This document shows, piece by piece, positions 25,279-32,484 of a stretch of DNA of 64,000 nt. The position numbers and the translations under genes were made by a program. The stretch is taken from positions 18,720 through 82,719 of the forward strand of contig CADAJV010000002.1 of assembly GCA_902788275.1 (NCBI GenBank). The letters are read 5' to 3'. The stretch comes from an uncultured Bacteroidales bacterium. GTDB taxonomy: Bacteria > Bacteroidota > Bacteroidia > Bacteroidales > Bacteroidaceae. Position 1 is the first letter of the stretch. Every line of letters starts with the position of its first letter. The notes below the pieces were generated by a model. That model did no database searches, was not told the origin of the DNA, and saw nothing but the letters and a program-made list of their open reading frames with translations.

Positions 25279-25282
25279 CAGC

Positions 25283-26398
25283 ATGATACTCCAATCGCTG
25301 TCAGTAAATAATTATCGCAACATCGGACAGGCTGATCTCCAACTCTCGCCCAAGCTCAATTGCTTTGTGGGCAGCAACGGGGTGGGGAAGACCAACCTGC
25401 TGGATGCCGTTTACTACCTGTCCTTTTGCCGTAGTGCCTTCAGCCAGACTAATCAGCAGGTGCTGCGCCACGGTGAGGATTGGATGGTGTTGCAGGGGCT
25501 GTACATCACCACCCAAGGCGAGGAGATGAAAATCTATTGTGGCCTCAGGGCGGGACGACGCAAGTCGTTTAAGAAAAACGGCAAGGAATATCAGAAACTC
25601 TCCGAGCACATCGGCTCCATCCCTCTGGTAATGCTCTCACCGCAGGACAGCGAGTTGATTTTGGGCGGCGGCGATGTGAGGCGTCGGTTTATGGACGTTG
25701 TCATCTCGCAGTACGCACCCGACTATCTGTATGGCCTCATTCGCTACAATCAGGCCCTGCAGCAGCGCAATACTCTGCTCAAAACCGAAGGGCCCATCGA
25801 CGACGCCCTGCTTTCGGTTTATGATGAGCAGATGGCTACCGCCGGACATGTGATATACGGCTATCGCAAGCAGTTCACCGCTGATTTCGTGCCGATATTC
25901 AACGAAGTCTATGCCGCCCTCGGCAATAGCAACGAGGCGGTCAGTCTTACCTATCGCTCCCATTGCCACGATGGCGACCTGCTGCAGATGCTGCAGTCGC
26001 ACCACGAGAAAGACCATATCGTGGGTTATACCCTCAAGGGCATCCACCGTGACGACCTGGAGATGCAGCTTGACGGCTATCCACTCAGATACGAGGGCTC
26101 GCAGGGACAGAGCAAGACATTTCTTACAGCCCTCAAGTTTGCGCAGTATAGTTATCTGCGTAAGATGGTCAGCGACCGCACGCCGCTGCTATTGTTGGAC
26201 GATATCTTTGATAAGCTCGACGACGAGCGTGTCTCGCGAATCATCAACCTTGTGAGTACCGAGGATTTTGGCCAGATATTTATTACCTCCACCAGCAGTG
26301 ACACACTTCGCAAAGTAATCGCTCAGACGGGTAAGGACCATAAGTTCTTTCACGTTAGCGACGGCCGTTATGAATTGGAAGACAATGAAGTACGTTAA
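25283..26398 (+). CDS. recF: DNA replication/repair protein RecF
   Basis: 371 aa, SMC-like ABC ATPase without a long coiled coil. Walker A GSNGVGKTNLLDAVYY (about 30-45), the signature YEGSQGQSKTFLTALKFAQY and Walker B LLLLDDIFDKLDDERV are all visible. It helps load RecA at gaps through RecR. It overlaps the following dciA-like gene, an order common in Bacteroidales. Confidence 0.96.
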   Translation: MILQSLSVNNYRNIGQADLQLSPKLNCFVGSNGVGKTNLLDAVYYLSFCRSAFSQTNQQVLRHGEDWMVLQGLYITTQGEEMKIYCGLRAGRRKSFKKNGKEYQKLSEHIGSIPLVMLSPQDSELILGGGDVRRRFMDVVISQYAPDYLYGLIRYNQALQQRNTLLKTEGPIDDALLSVYDEQMATAGHVIYGYRKQFTADFVPIFNEVYAALGNSNEAVSLTYRSHCHDGDLLQMLQSHHEKDHIVGYTLKGIHRDDLEMQLDGYPLRYEGSQGQSKTFLTALKFAQYSYLRKMVSDRTPLLLLDDIFDKLDDERVSRIINLVSTEDFGQIFITSTSSDTLRKVIAQTGKDHKFFHVSDGRYELEDNEVR

Positions 26399-26678
26399 GG
26401 TAAGACCCATCAGCGACCTCCTCAATGAGTTTCTGCGTACCGAGGGGTTTGAGACTCCCCTGCTGGAGCACCGCCTTATCCATCAGGCGTGGCCCGAAGT
26501 GGTGGGAGAGTATGCTGCCAGCTGTACCGAGGAGATAAAGATTTACAATCAGACTCTCTATGTCCGCATCAGCAGCCCGGCGGTGAGGCAGGAGCTCCAC
26601 ATGCAGCGCACCGACTTGGCTCGTCGGCTCAATGCTTTTGTAGGTGCCTTCGTTATTGCCAATATTCATCTGAGTTAG
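26385..26678 (+). CDS. DUF721 / DciA-like protein
   Basis: 97 aa from the ATG at 26385, overlapping the end of recF by 14 bp; an alternative ATG at 26370 adds 5 residues. The sequence HRLIHQAWPEVVGEYAASCT and the KIYNQTLYVRISSPAVRQEL stretch are typical of DUF721. DciA-type members load the replicative helicase in bacteria without DnaC. Confidence 0.9.
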   Translation: MKYVKVRPISDLLNEFLRTEGFETPLLEHRLIHQAWPEVVGEYAASCTEEIKIYNQTLYVRISSPAVRQELHMQRTDLARRLNAFVGAFVIANIHLS

Positions 26679-26714
26679 CCTGATTGCAGAGAAAATGCCG
26701 TGTAATTCCAAATT

Positions 26715-26748
26715 AATCCATAATTTCTAATTCCTAATTCCTAATTTA
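26715..26748. repeat. TAATTCC-type heptamers before the tRNA promoter
   Basis: Imperfect units (TAATTTC, TAATTCC, TAATTCC, TAATTTA) run up to the -7 box at 26753. Confidence 0.65.
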
Positions 26749-26752
26749 TTAT

Positions 26753-26760
26753 TACCTTTG
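26753..26760 (+). promoter_or_regulatory. -7 promoter box of tRNA-Tyr
   Basis: TACCTTTG lies 19 bp before the first base of the tRNA. Confidence 0.6.
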
Positions 26761-26779
26761 CCTCACAAAATAATAGCAA

Positions 26780-26865
26780 GGGTGTTTTCCAGAGTGGCCA
26801 AATGGGGCAGACTGTAAATCTGCTGTCTTTCGACTTCGGTGGTTCGAATCCATCAGCACCCACCA
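26780..26865 (+). tRNA. tRNA-Tyr (GTA anticodon)
   Basis: Acceptor GGGTGTT pairs with AGCACCC (one G-T), the anticodon stem GCAGA/TCTGC holds the loop CTGTAAA with GTA at 26814-26816, a long variable arm is present, and the T loop GGTTCGAATCC is standard. CCA is encoded at 26863-26865. Confidence 0.97.
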
Positions 26866-26868
26866 AAG

Positions 26869-26914
26869 GAAGCCCCCTCCGGCTCCCCCAAGGGGAAGAG
26901 ACGGAAGGGGCTTC
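26869..26914 (+). terminator. Hairpin downstream of tRNA-Tyr (REP-like)
   Basis: GAAGCCCC pairs with GGGGCTTC, extended by TCCG/CGGA, around an inner CCCCCAAGGGG palindrome. There is no T-tract. It resembles the CCCC...AAGGGG elements inside dsbD and glpB, so it may be a repeat and not only a processing or termination signal. Confidence 0.55.
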
Positions 26915-26933
26915 GCCATAAACATTACAGGTC

Positions 26934-27500
26934 ATGCGCAAGATTGTGATTTTTGCCTCTGGCAACGGCACCAATGCCGAGAGGATTATCAAGTATTTTG
27001 AGGGTAGCGACTTGGCGCAAGTTGCGCTGGTGGTCACAAACAAGGAGGATGCCTATGTGCGCCAGCGTGCTGAGCGCTTGGGTGTTGACAGCGTGGTTGT
27101 CACGGGCAAGGATATGAATGACGAGGCTCGCGTCAAGGCGCTGCTTGGTGACTATGGCGTAGATTTCTGTGTGCTTGCCGGCTATCTGCTGCTTGTGCCG
27201 CAGTATATCATTAAGTTTTTTAATGGCGACGTGGTCAACATCCATCCTGCGCTGTTGCCCAAGCACGGCGGTAAGGGAATGTACGGCGATCGTGTGCATG
27301 CTGACGTGCTGGCTTGCGGCGACGAGGTTAGTGGCATCACCGTCCACTATATTGACGAGCACTTTGACCGTGGGCGTACCATCATGCAGGCTTTCTGTCC
27401 TGTGTTAGCCAATGACACCGTGGAGAGCCTTGCGCAGCGCATCCATAAGCTGGAGTACGCCTATTTTCCTGCTGCCATCGAGAGCGCACTAAAGGGCTGA
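26934..27500 (+). CDS. purN: Phosphoribosylglycinamide formyltransferase
   Basis: 188 aa; transfers a formyl group from 10-formyl-THF to GAR in purine synthesis. FASGNGTNAERII is the N-terminal motif; NIHPALLPKHGGKGMYG and the catalytic Asn-His-Asp set (HPALLP, GITVHYIDEHFDRG) are present. The lipoprotein gene follows after 3 bp. Confidence 0.97.
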   Translation: MRKIVIFASGNGTNAERIIKYFEGSDLAQVALVVTNKEDAYVRQRAERLGVDSVVVTGKDMNDEARVKALLGDYGVDFCVLAGYLLLVPQYIIKFFNGDVVNIHPALLPKHGGKGMYGDRVHADVLACGDEVSGITVHYIDEHFDRGRTIMQAFCPVLANDTVESLAQRIHKLEYAYFPAAIESALKG

Positions 27501-27503
27501 TGT

Positions 27504-28037
27504 ATGCACAGGCTAGTCTTATTTTTCTTTGTTGGCATGCTTGCCGTGATTGGTGTGGCATGCAGCAGCCCGGGGGTGCTGGACGACGATGAGCCCGACA
27601 CTGCGGAAATAATCATTGACGATACTGTTACAGAAAACGACACCGCTGCCACGGATACCATGGCAGCGGGTGATGACAGCGTGGCGGCCGTCAGTGTGGC
27701 CGAGGCGCAGAGCCTCTATGTGGAGGGGGATGCAGTGCCTGTCGTTGTTTGCGGCTATATTGTAGGCACAGTGAAGAGCTCTTTTGCCACAGGATGCAAT
27801 TTTGCTGCGCCCTTTAGTGTGGAGACCAATCTGCTGCTGGCTGATAGCAAGGAGCCGGCGGGCAATGATGAGTGTATGCCCGTAGAGTTGCGCAAGGGTA
27901 CGGCCATTCGAGACAGCCTCAATCTTGTCAGCAATCCCGGCATGCTTGGTGCCAAAGTCGTGATTGGTGGCGTGCTGCAGCGCTATTTTAAGGTTGTGGG
28001 CATCAAGTCTGCCTCTGAGTTTATTGTTTTAGACTAA
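27504..28037 (+). CDS. DUF6359-like lipoprotein
   Basis: 177 aa with a lipobox at IGVAC (Cys near 20), an acidic Asp/Thr-rich linker (about 28-60) and a C-terminal domain starting VAEAQSLYVEGDAVPVVVCG then YIVG, which looks like the OB-fold-like DUF6359. Surface or periplasmic; role unknown. Its last 9 bp overlap the convergent TenI-like gene. Confidence 0.75.
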   Translation: MHRLVLFFFVGMLAVIGVACSSPGVLDDDEPDTAEIIIDDTVTENDTAATDTMAAGDDSVAAVSVAEAQSLYVEGDAVPVVVCGYIVGTVKSSFATGCNFAAPFSVETNLLLADSKEPAGNDECMPVELRKGTAIRDSLNLVSNPGMLGAKVVIGGVLQRYFKVVGIKSASEFIVLD

Positions 28038-28517
28038 GTATTCACCAAGGCGTGCTACAGGGTCGTTGCTCTGCCAGATGTCGCCCAGCACTGCCACTCC
28101 GCCAAAGCCGAGGCTGAGGGCTTTACGCGCATTGGCGGGGGTTATGCCGCCGAGGGCTATGACATGCCCGTCGATGATGCCGGCGGTATGAGCCTGGCGC
28201 AGGGTCTGCTCGGTGAACGCTGCGCGGTATCCCTGCTTGGATATGCTGTCGAAGATAGGGCTGAGGAATACGTAGTCGCTGTGCTGCTTGTTGCGGCTCA
28301 CTTCCTCCAGCGTGTGGCAGGAGTGCAGGGCGTGGTTGTGCATCACTATCCTGTTGCGAAAGCATGGTTCTATCTGAGCAATGAGGGCGTTCTTCTCCTC
28401 AGCCGTGGCCTGCGGCTTGCGCAGGTGCAGCGTGGGGAGGCCGTGGCGGAAGAGGCGGTTGATGATTTCAGCTTCGCCGCAGAAAAACTCGGGCTTAGTG
28501 AGCAGTATCAACTTCAT
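28029..28517 (-). CDS. Short TenI/ThiE-like protein
   Basis: 162 aa, against about 210 for ThiE. The phosphate-binding GGITPANARKALSLGFGGVA and LRKPQATAEEKNALI match the ThiE/TenI fold. The central segment between MHNHALHS and CHTLEEV is shortened, and the substrate-binding KxxG-type residues of ThiE are not evident. As the last gene of a thi operon that already has thiE, it may be TenI (a thiazole tautomerase) and not a synthase. Confidence 0.8.
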   Translation of the reverse strand: MKLILLTKPEFFCGEAEIINRLFRHGLPTLHLRKPQATAEEKNALIAQIEPCFRNRIVMHNHALHSCHTLEEVSRNKQHSDYVFLSPIFDSISKQGYRAAFTEQTLRQAHTAGIIDGHVIALGGITPANARKALSLGFGGVAVLGDIWQSNDPVARLGEYLV

Positions 28518-28581
28518 ATCGCAGGGGCGTTTTATAAACTACGGAAACCACAGATACCTATAGTAACTATAGAAAAAGATA

Positions 28582-29712
28582 TCAGTTGGCGGTCTTGTGG
28601 TCGAAGCTGGCGTCCCAGTCTTTCCACACTGGTGTGATGCCGCGGCTCAGCAATGCCTGGCGTATCTCGTCGGCAGTGCGGTTGTCGTTGACGGAGAACT
28701 GGTCGAGAGCTTCGGGATAGGTATGGTAGCCCCCGGGCTGGGTGCGGCTGTCGGCGCTCATGGTTGTCACGCCGAGTCCGGCCATGTTGTCGCGGATGAA
28801 GGCTGGCTCGCGGGTGGAGTAGGATATGTCAACATCGTGGTCGAAGATGCGCATGGCGAAGGTGGCCTGTGCCAGCTGGCGGTCACTCATCACGCAGTTG
28901 GGCTGAAATCCCTGATTCTCGGCTGGCCTCATGCGCGGGAAGTTGATGCTGTATTTGGTGCGCCAGTAGTTGCGCTGCAGATAGCGCAGGTGGTGAGCCA
29001 TCATGGTGATGTCGGTGCGCCACTCCTTCTCTAGCCCGATGAGCACGCCCATGCCGATGGAGTGTACGCCGGCCTGGCCCATGCGGTCGAAGCCGTTGAC
29101 GCGCCACTCAAACTTCGATTTCATGCCGCTGGGATGATAGATATTGTAGTTCGCCTTATGGTAAGTTTCCTGGAAGCATATTACGCCGTTCATGCCGTGG
29201 TGGGTGAGAAGGCGGTAGTCCTCGGCGCTGAGGGGCTGTACCTCAATTTTCACGTTGCTGAAGTATCGCTTGGCAATGCTGACTGCCTCGCAGAGGTAGG
29301 GCGTGCCGGCCTTGGCGGGATTCTCGCCTGTCACTATTAGGATATTCTCAAACGGGGCCAGGCGCTTGATGGCCTTAAACTCGTCCTCTATCTGCGCAGG
29401 AGTGAGTATGACACGTGCCATGGGGTTCTGTCGGTGGAAGGCGCAGTAGATGCAGCCGTTGGTGCAACTGTTAGTGATGTATAGGGGTATGAACATCGAC
29501 ATGGTGCGCCCGAAGCGCTCCTCGGTATAGTGCTTTGAGAGCTGAGCCATCTGCTCGATGTAGGGTTCGGCGGCGGGCGAGATGAGGGCCATGAAGTCCT
29601 CCACATCGCAGCGGCCCTTGCCCAGGGCACGGCGCACGTCGGCCTCAGTCTTTGCGGCTATGCGCTCGGTAGTTGCCTCCCAGCTTATATTTTCTAAATA
29701 TTCAGAGAACAT
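28582..29712 (-). CDS. thiH: 2-iminoacetate synthase (ThiH)
   Basis: 376 aa from the ATG at 29712. The open frame continues upstream only as a shadow of thiG. A radical SAM enzyme that cleaves tyrosine to dehydroglycine for thiazole synthesis without oxygen. The cluster motif CTNGCIYCAF (CxxxCxxC) lies near residue 87, and the C terminus has TQPGGYHTYPE. Its use in place of ThiO fits an anaerobe. Downstream of thiG in the thi operon. Confidence 0.96.
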   Translation of the reverse strand: MFSEYLENISWEATTERIAAKTEADVRRALGKGRCDVEDFMALISPAAEPYIEQMAQLSKHYTEERFGRTMSMFIPLYITNSCTNGCIYCAFHRQNPMARVILTPAQIEDEFKAIKRLAPFENILIVTGENPAKAGTPYLCEAVSIAKRYFSNVKIEVQPLSAEDYRLLTHHGMNGVICFQETYHKANYNIYHPSGMKSKFEWRVNGFDRMGQAGVHSIGMGVLIGLEKEWRTDITMMAHHLRYLQRNYWRTKYSINFPRMRPAENQGFQPNCVMSDRQLAQATFAMRIFDHDVDISYSTREPAFIRDNMAGLGVTTMSADSRTQPGGYHTYPEALDQFSVNDNRTADEIRQALLSRGITPVWKDWDASFDHKTAN

Positions 29713-29746
29713 TTTTTGGTTTTTGTTTCTTTGGTACCTGACTTTT

Positions 29747-30520
29747 TTATGCCAAAAACTGTGTGAGCGGTGAGCTGGCGCTGGCCTCAAGGCTGCGGGC
29801 CTGCACAGCGAGGCCGGCCTCGTAGGCGCGGCGTCCGGCAATGACGGCCTCCTTGAATGCCACGGCCATCTCCACGGGATTGGCGGCCACCGAGATGGCA
29901 GTGTTGACCAGACATGCGCTGGCGCCCATCTCCATTGCCTCGGCGGCATGGCTGGGCGCGCCAAGGCCTGCGTCAACCACCACCGGCACGCTGGCCTCCT
30001 CAATGATAATCTGCAGGAAGTCACGCGTCTGCAGTCCGCGGTTGGAGCCGATGGGGGCGGCCAGCGGCATGACGGCGGCGGCACCGGCCTCGGCCAACTG
30101 CTTGCACAGCGTGGGGTCGGCCTGGCAGTAAGGCAGCACGGTGAACCCCATCTTGACCAGCTGCTCGGTGGCCTTGAGGGTCTCCACCGAGTCGGGCAGC
30201 AGGTAGCGAGGGTCGGGGTGAATCTCAAGCTTGAGCCACGGTGTCTGGAAGGCCTCCCTGGCCATCTGTGCAGCAAACACGGCCTCCTCGGCGTCGCGCA
30301 CGCCGCTGGTGTTGGGCAGCAGCTGGACGTCGGGATTAGTGATATGGGCGAGGAAATCGTCGCTTGCATCACCCAGCTCCACACGCTTCATGGCCAGGGT
30401 AACCATTTGCGTGCCAGAGGCTTGTATGGCTTTGTTCATCATTTCGTTTGAACCGAATTTGCCTGTGCCCAGAAAGAGGCGCGAGGTGAATTCCTTGTTC
30501 GCAATTTTCAGTATATCCAT
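29747..30520 (-). CDS. thiG: Thiazole synthase
   Basis: 257 aa TIM barrel that builds the thiazole ring from DXP, dehydroglycine and ThiS-thiocarboxylate. [18 protein letters not shown], the Lys in [16 protein letters not shown], and [20 protein letters not shown] are typical. It lies between thiE and thiH. Confidence 0.97.
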   Translation of the reverse strand: MDILKIANKEFTSRLFLGTGKFGSNEMMNKAIQASGTQMVTLAMKRVELGDASDDFLAHITNPDVQLLPNTSGVRDAEEAVFAAQMAREAFQTPWLKLEIHPDPRYLLPDSVETLKATEQLVKMGFTVLPYCQADPTLCKQLAEAGAAAVMPLAAPIGSNRGLQTRDFLQIIIEEASVPVVVDAGLGAPSHAAEAMEMGASACLVNTAISVAANPVEMAVAFKEAVIAGRRAYEAGLAVQARSLEASASSPLTQFLA

Positions 30521-30526
30521 CTTTTA

Positions 30527-31180
30527 TCAGTTGTTTATCCGGTTAATCAGTCTTACTATGTTCTGCATCTCGCTCACGGGGTCGGGGGCTTGCAGTACGG
30601 TGCCCGAGATGGCTATGCCGCTCACTCCGGTGGCCATGATGTCGCTGATGTCGGAGGCCGTGATGCCGCCGATGGCCACTATGGGCACTCGCACCAGGGC
30701 CTGGTCCATTTGGTCCACAATATGTACGTAGCCGTTGATGCCCAGGGTGGGGGCGAGGTTCTTCTTGGTATGGGTAAAGCGGAATGGGCCGCACCCGATG
30801 TAGTCGGCACTCTGCCGGCAGTGGCTGAGGGCCTGCTCCGCCGTGTTGGCGGTGCCGCCGATGAGCACCTCTTCGCCCAGCATATGGCGCGCCTCGCGTA
30901 TGGGCATGTCGGTGAGGCCGAGGTGTACGCCGTCGGCCTTCAGTTCCTTGACGAGTTCCACATGGTCATCCACTATGAAGGTAGCCCCATAGCGGTCGCA
31001 CATGCGGCGCAGCTCGTGACCCACCTGGCGGATTTGCTGCACGTCGGCATCTTTCATCCTGAGCTGCACCCAGCGGCAGCCGCCTTCCAGAGCCATCTCC
31101 GCGCCCTCCAGGGTGGAGTAGCGCTCGGTCTGGTGGGTGATAAACTGCAGTTGCCCGCAATATTTGACAACCTCACTCAT
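30527..31180 (-). CDS. thiE: Thiamine phosphate synthase
   Basis: 217 aa; joins HMP-PP and thiazole phosphate. WVQLRMKDAD (pyrophosphate-binding region), DDHVELVKELKADGVHLGLT and GGITASDISDIMATGVSGIA are conserved. Full length, unlike the TenI-like protein at the end of the operon. Confidence 0.95.
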   Translation of the reverse strand: MSEVVKYCGQLQFITHQTERYSTLEGAEMALEGGCRWVQLRMKDADVQQIRQVGHELRRMCDRYGATFIVDDHVELVKELKADGVHLGLTDMPIREARHMLGEEVLIGGTANTAEQALSHCRQSADYIGCGPFRFTHTKKNLAPTLGINGYVHIVDQMDQALVRVPIVAIGGITASDISDIMATGVSGIAISGTVLQAPDPVSEMQNIVRLINRINN

Positions 31181-31244
31181 TATGTAAAGTCATTAGGTGT
31201 CGCCAATTACTTATGTCCGTCTCCTGACACTAATCGGCCTGATG

Positions 31245-31442
31245 CTATCCTCCGCTGAAAGCCTTGAGGATAGTGATTTTCTGTCCGTCCTGAAGGGCGA
31301 AGGAGTCCCACTCGGTGCGCGGCACCATCTGATTGTTGACTGCCACGGCCACTCCGCTGTGAGGCAGGTTCTGCCCTGCGGCCAGCTGTGCCAGGGTGGT
31401 GGCGGCAGTCTCGTGGGGTGAGTTGTTGACGATGATATTCAT
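31245..31442 (-). CDS. thiS: Sulfur carrier protein ThiS
   Basis: 65 aa from the ATG at 31442 (MNIIVNNSPHETAATTLAQL), with the required C-terminal Gly-Gly (KAFSGG) that is thiocarboxylated. First gene of thiS-thiE-thiG-thiH-tenI. thiC and thiF are not in the window. Confidence 0.95.
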   Translation of the reverse strand: MNIIVNNSPHETAATTLAQLAAGQNLPHSGVAVAVNNQMVPRTEWDSFALQDGQKITILKAFSGG

Positions 31443-31472
31443 CTGTTTTAGATTGCTGGTTATTTTCCCTTG

Positions 31473-31480
31473 CAAAGTTA
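31473..31480 (-). promoter_or_regulatory. -7 promoter box of the thi operon
   Basis: The minus strand reads TAACTTTG, 30 bp before the thiS ATG. The leader is too short for a TPP riboswitch, and none of its conserved words are seen. Confidence 0.58.
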
Positions 31481-31535
31481 CGTGTTTTTTCCGTTACGGC
31501 CAAGCCTTTTGTCCCTCGCAGTTACCATCCTTCCG

Positions 31536-32075
31536 TCAGCTAACTGTGAACCACAGCAGTCTAACCACCTTCTCCCGTAAAATAATAGCGTTCTCCTGCA
31601 ATCTAACTCAGTGCTCCCGCAATCTAACTCAGTGCTCCCGCAATCTAACTCAGTACTCCCGCAATCTAACTCAGGGCTCCCGCAAAAACTCCTTAGGAAT
31701 CGTGAAAAATTACTTAGGAATTTTAGAAAATTACTTAGGAATTTTAGAAAATTACTTAGAAATAATTAAAAATTCCTTAAGAGTTTTTGAAAATTACTTA
31801 AGAGTTTTTGAAAGTTCCTTAAAAATTTTTGAAAGTTCCTTAGGAATTTTCACGGGAGGTCGCGATTAGATTGCGGGAGGTCGCGATTAGATTGCGGGAG
31901 CACTGAGTTAGATTGCGGGAGCTCGGCTTTAGATTTCGTTTCGGCGAGTTATGGTTTCATCTTCATGTGTTATGGTTTCATCTTCATGTGTTATGGTTTT
32001 ATCTTCATGTGTTATGGTTTCATCTCCACGTGTTGTGGTTTCGTTTCTACTCGATTAGGGTCCAGCTCCTCGCGG
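31536..32075. repeat. 21-bp-phased repeat array C
   Basis: About 26 units of 21 bp. The left arm repeats CTCCCGCAATCTAACTCAGT five times. The core at about 31685-31850 repeats ATTACTTAGGAATTTTAGAA variants. The right arm carries GCGATTAGATTGCGGGAG twice and one near-exact reverse complement of the left unit (GCACTGAGTTAGATTGCGGG). A third type, TTATGGTTTCATCTTCATGT, repeats about five times. Placed between the divergent thiS and nrdD genes. The 7-residue periodic frames are artefacts. Confidence 0.93.
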
Positions 32076-32396
32076 CAATATTTTGTTTCTGCGAGTTATG
32101 TCTGTTTCTGGCCGGGGTGAGCGGGCGCGAGATGCGGATTTTTTGCTGGGAAGATATAATATAATAATGTTCGCGTGTACATATTTATTATATGCTGGTC
32201 CCCTGTTGTTTGCGGTGCGCGGGTATGTGTCCGTGGTTGCAGATAAAAATATTTGTGAACGGCGTTTGGAGGACGAAGTTTCCCAAAATGTAAAGTTATA
32301 GTGCTGATTTGCAGCGGTTAGCACAAATTTGGGTGCTGTGAAGTTTTCCAAAAAGAAATTTTTGTTGTAAAATTTTGGAAAATTCTTGAAAAACAT
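32076..32396. other. Intergenic tail between array C and the nrdD promoter
   Basis: AT-rich DNA with no supported gene or strong hairpin. Short A/T tracts (AAAATTTTGGAAAATTC near 32370) precede the nrdD promoter. Confidence 0.5.
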
Positions 32397-32427
32397 TTGC
32401 GCGTATTGAGAATAATGAGTAACTTTG
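32397..32427 (+). promoter_or_regulatory. Promoter of nrdD (TTTG-N19-TAACTTTG)
   Basis: TTTG at 32397-32400 and TAACTTTG at 32420-32427 are separated by exactly 19 bp, one of the two best promoters in the window. The leader is about 50 nt. Confidence 0.78.
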
Positions 32428-32484
32428 TAAAGTCGAGAAATGCGCTGATTAACAATAGCAATTAATATAACGAAATAACCAACA

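Noticed and set aside
25183-26680. Replication origin near recF
   Set aside because: No dnaA or dnaN and no DnaA-box cluster are seen; recF with a dciA-like gene is common away from the origin in this group.
29713-30384. Long N-terminal extension of thiH
   Set aside because: It is the off-frame reading of thiG, Arg/Pro/Ser-rich, and ThiH homologues start near 29712.
31443-31535. TPP riboswitch upstream of thiS
   Set aside because: The conserved TPP words (CTGAGA, ACCTGATCTGG-like) are missing and the leader is about 25-30 nt.
31396-31869. Open frame with CSRNLTQ and ENYLGIL heptads
   Set aside because: By-product of array C; it also runs antisense through thiS.
31913-32164. Open frame with repeated LWFHLHV
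   Set aside because: Translation of the TTATGGTTTCATC units of array C.
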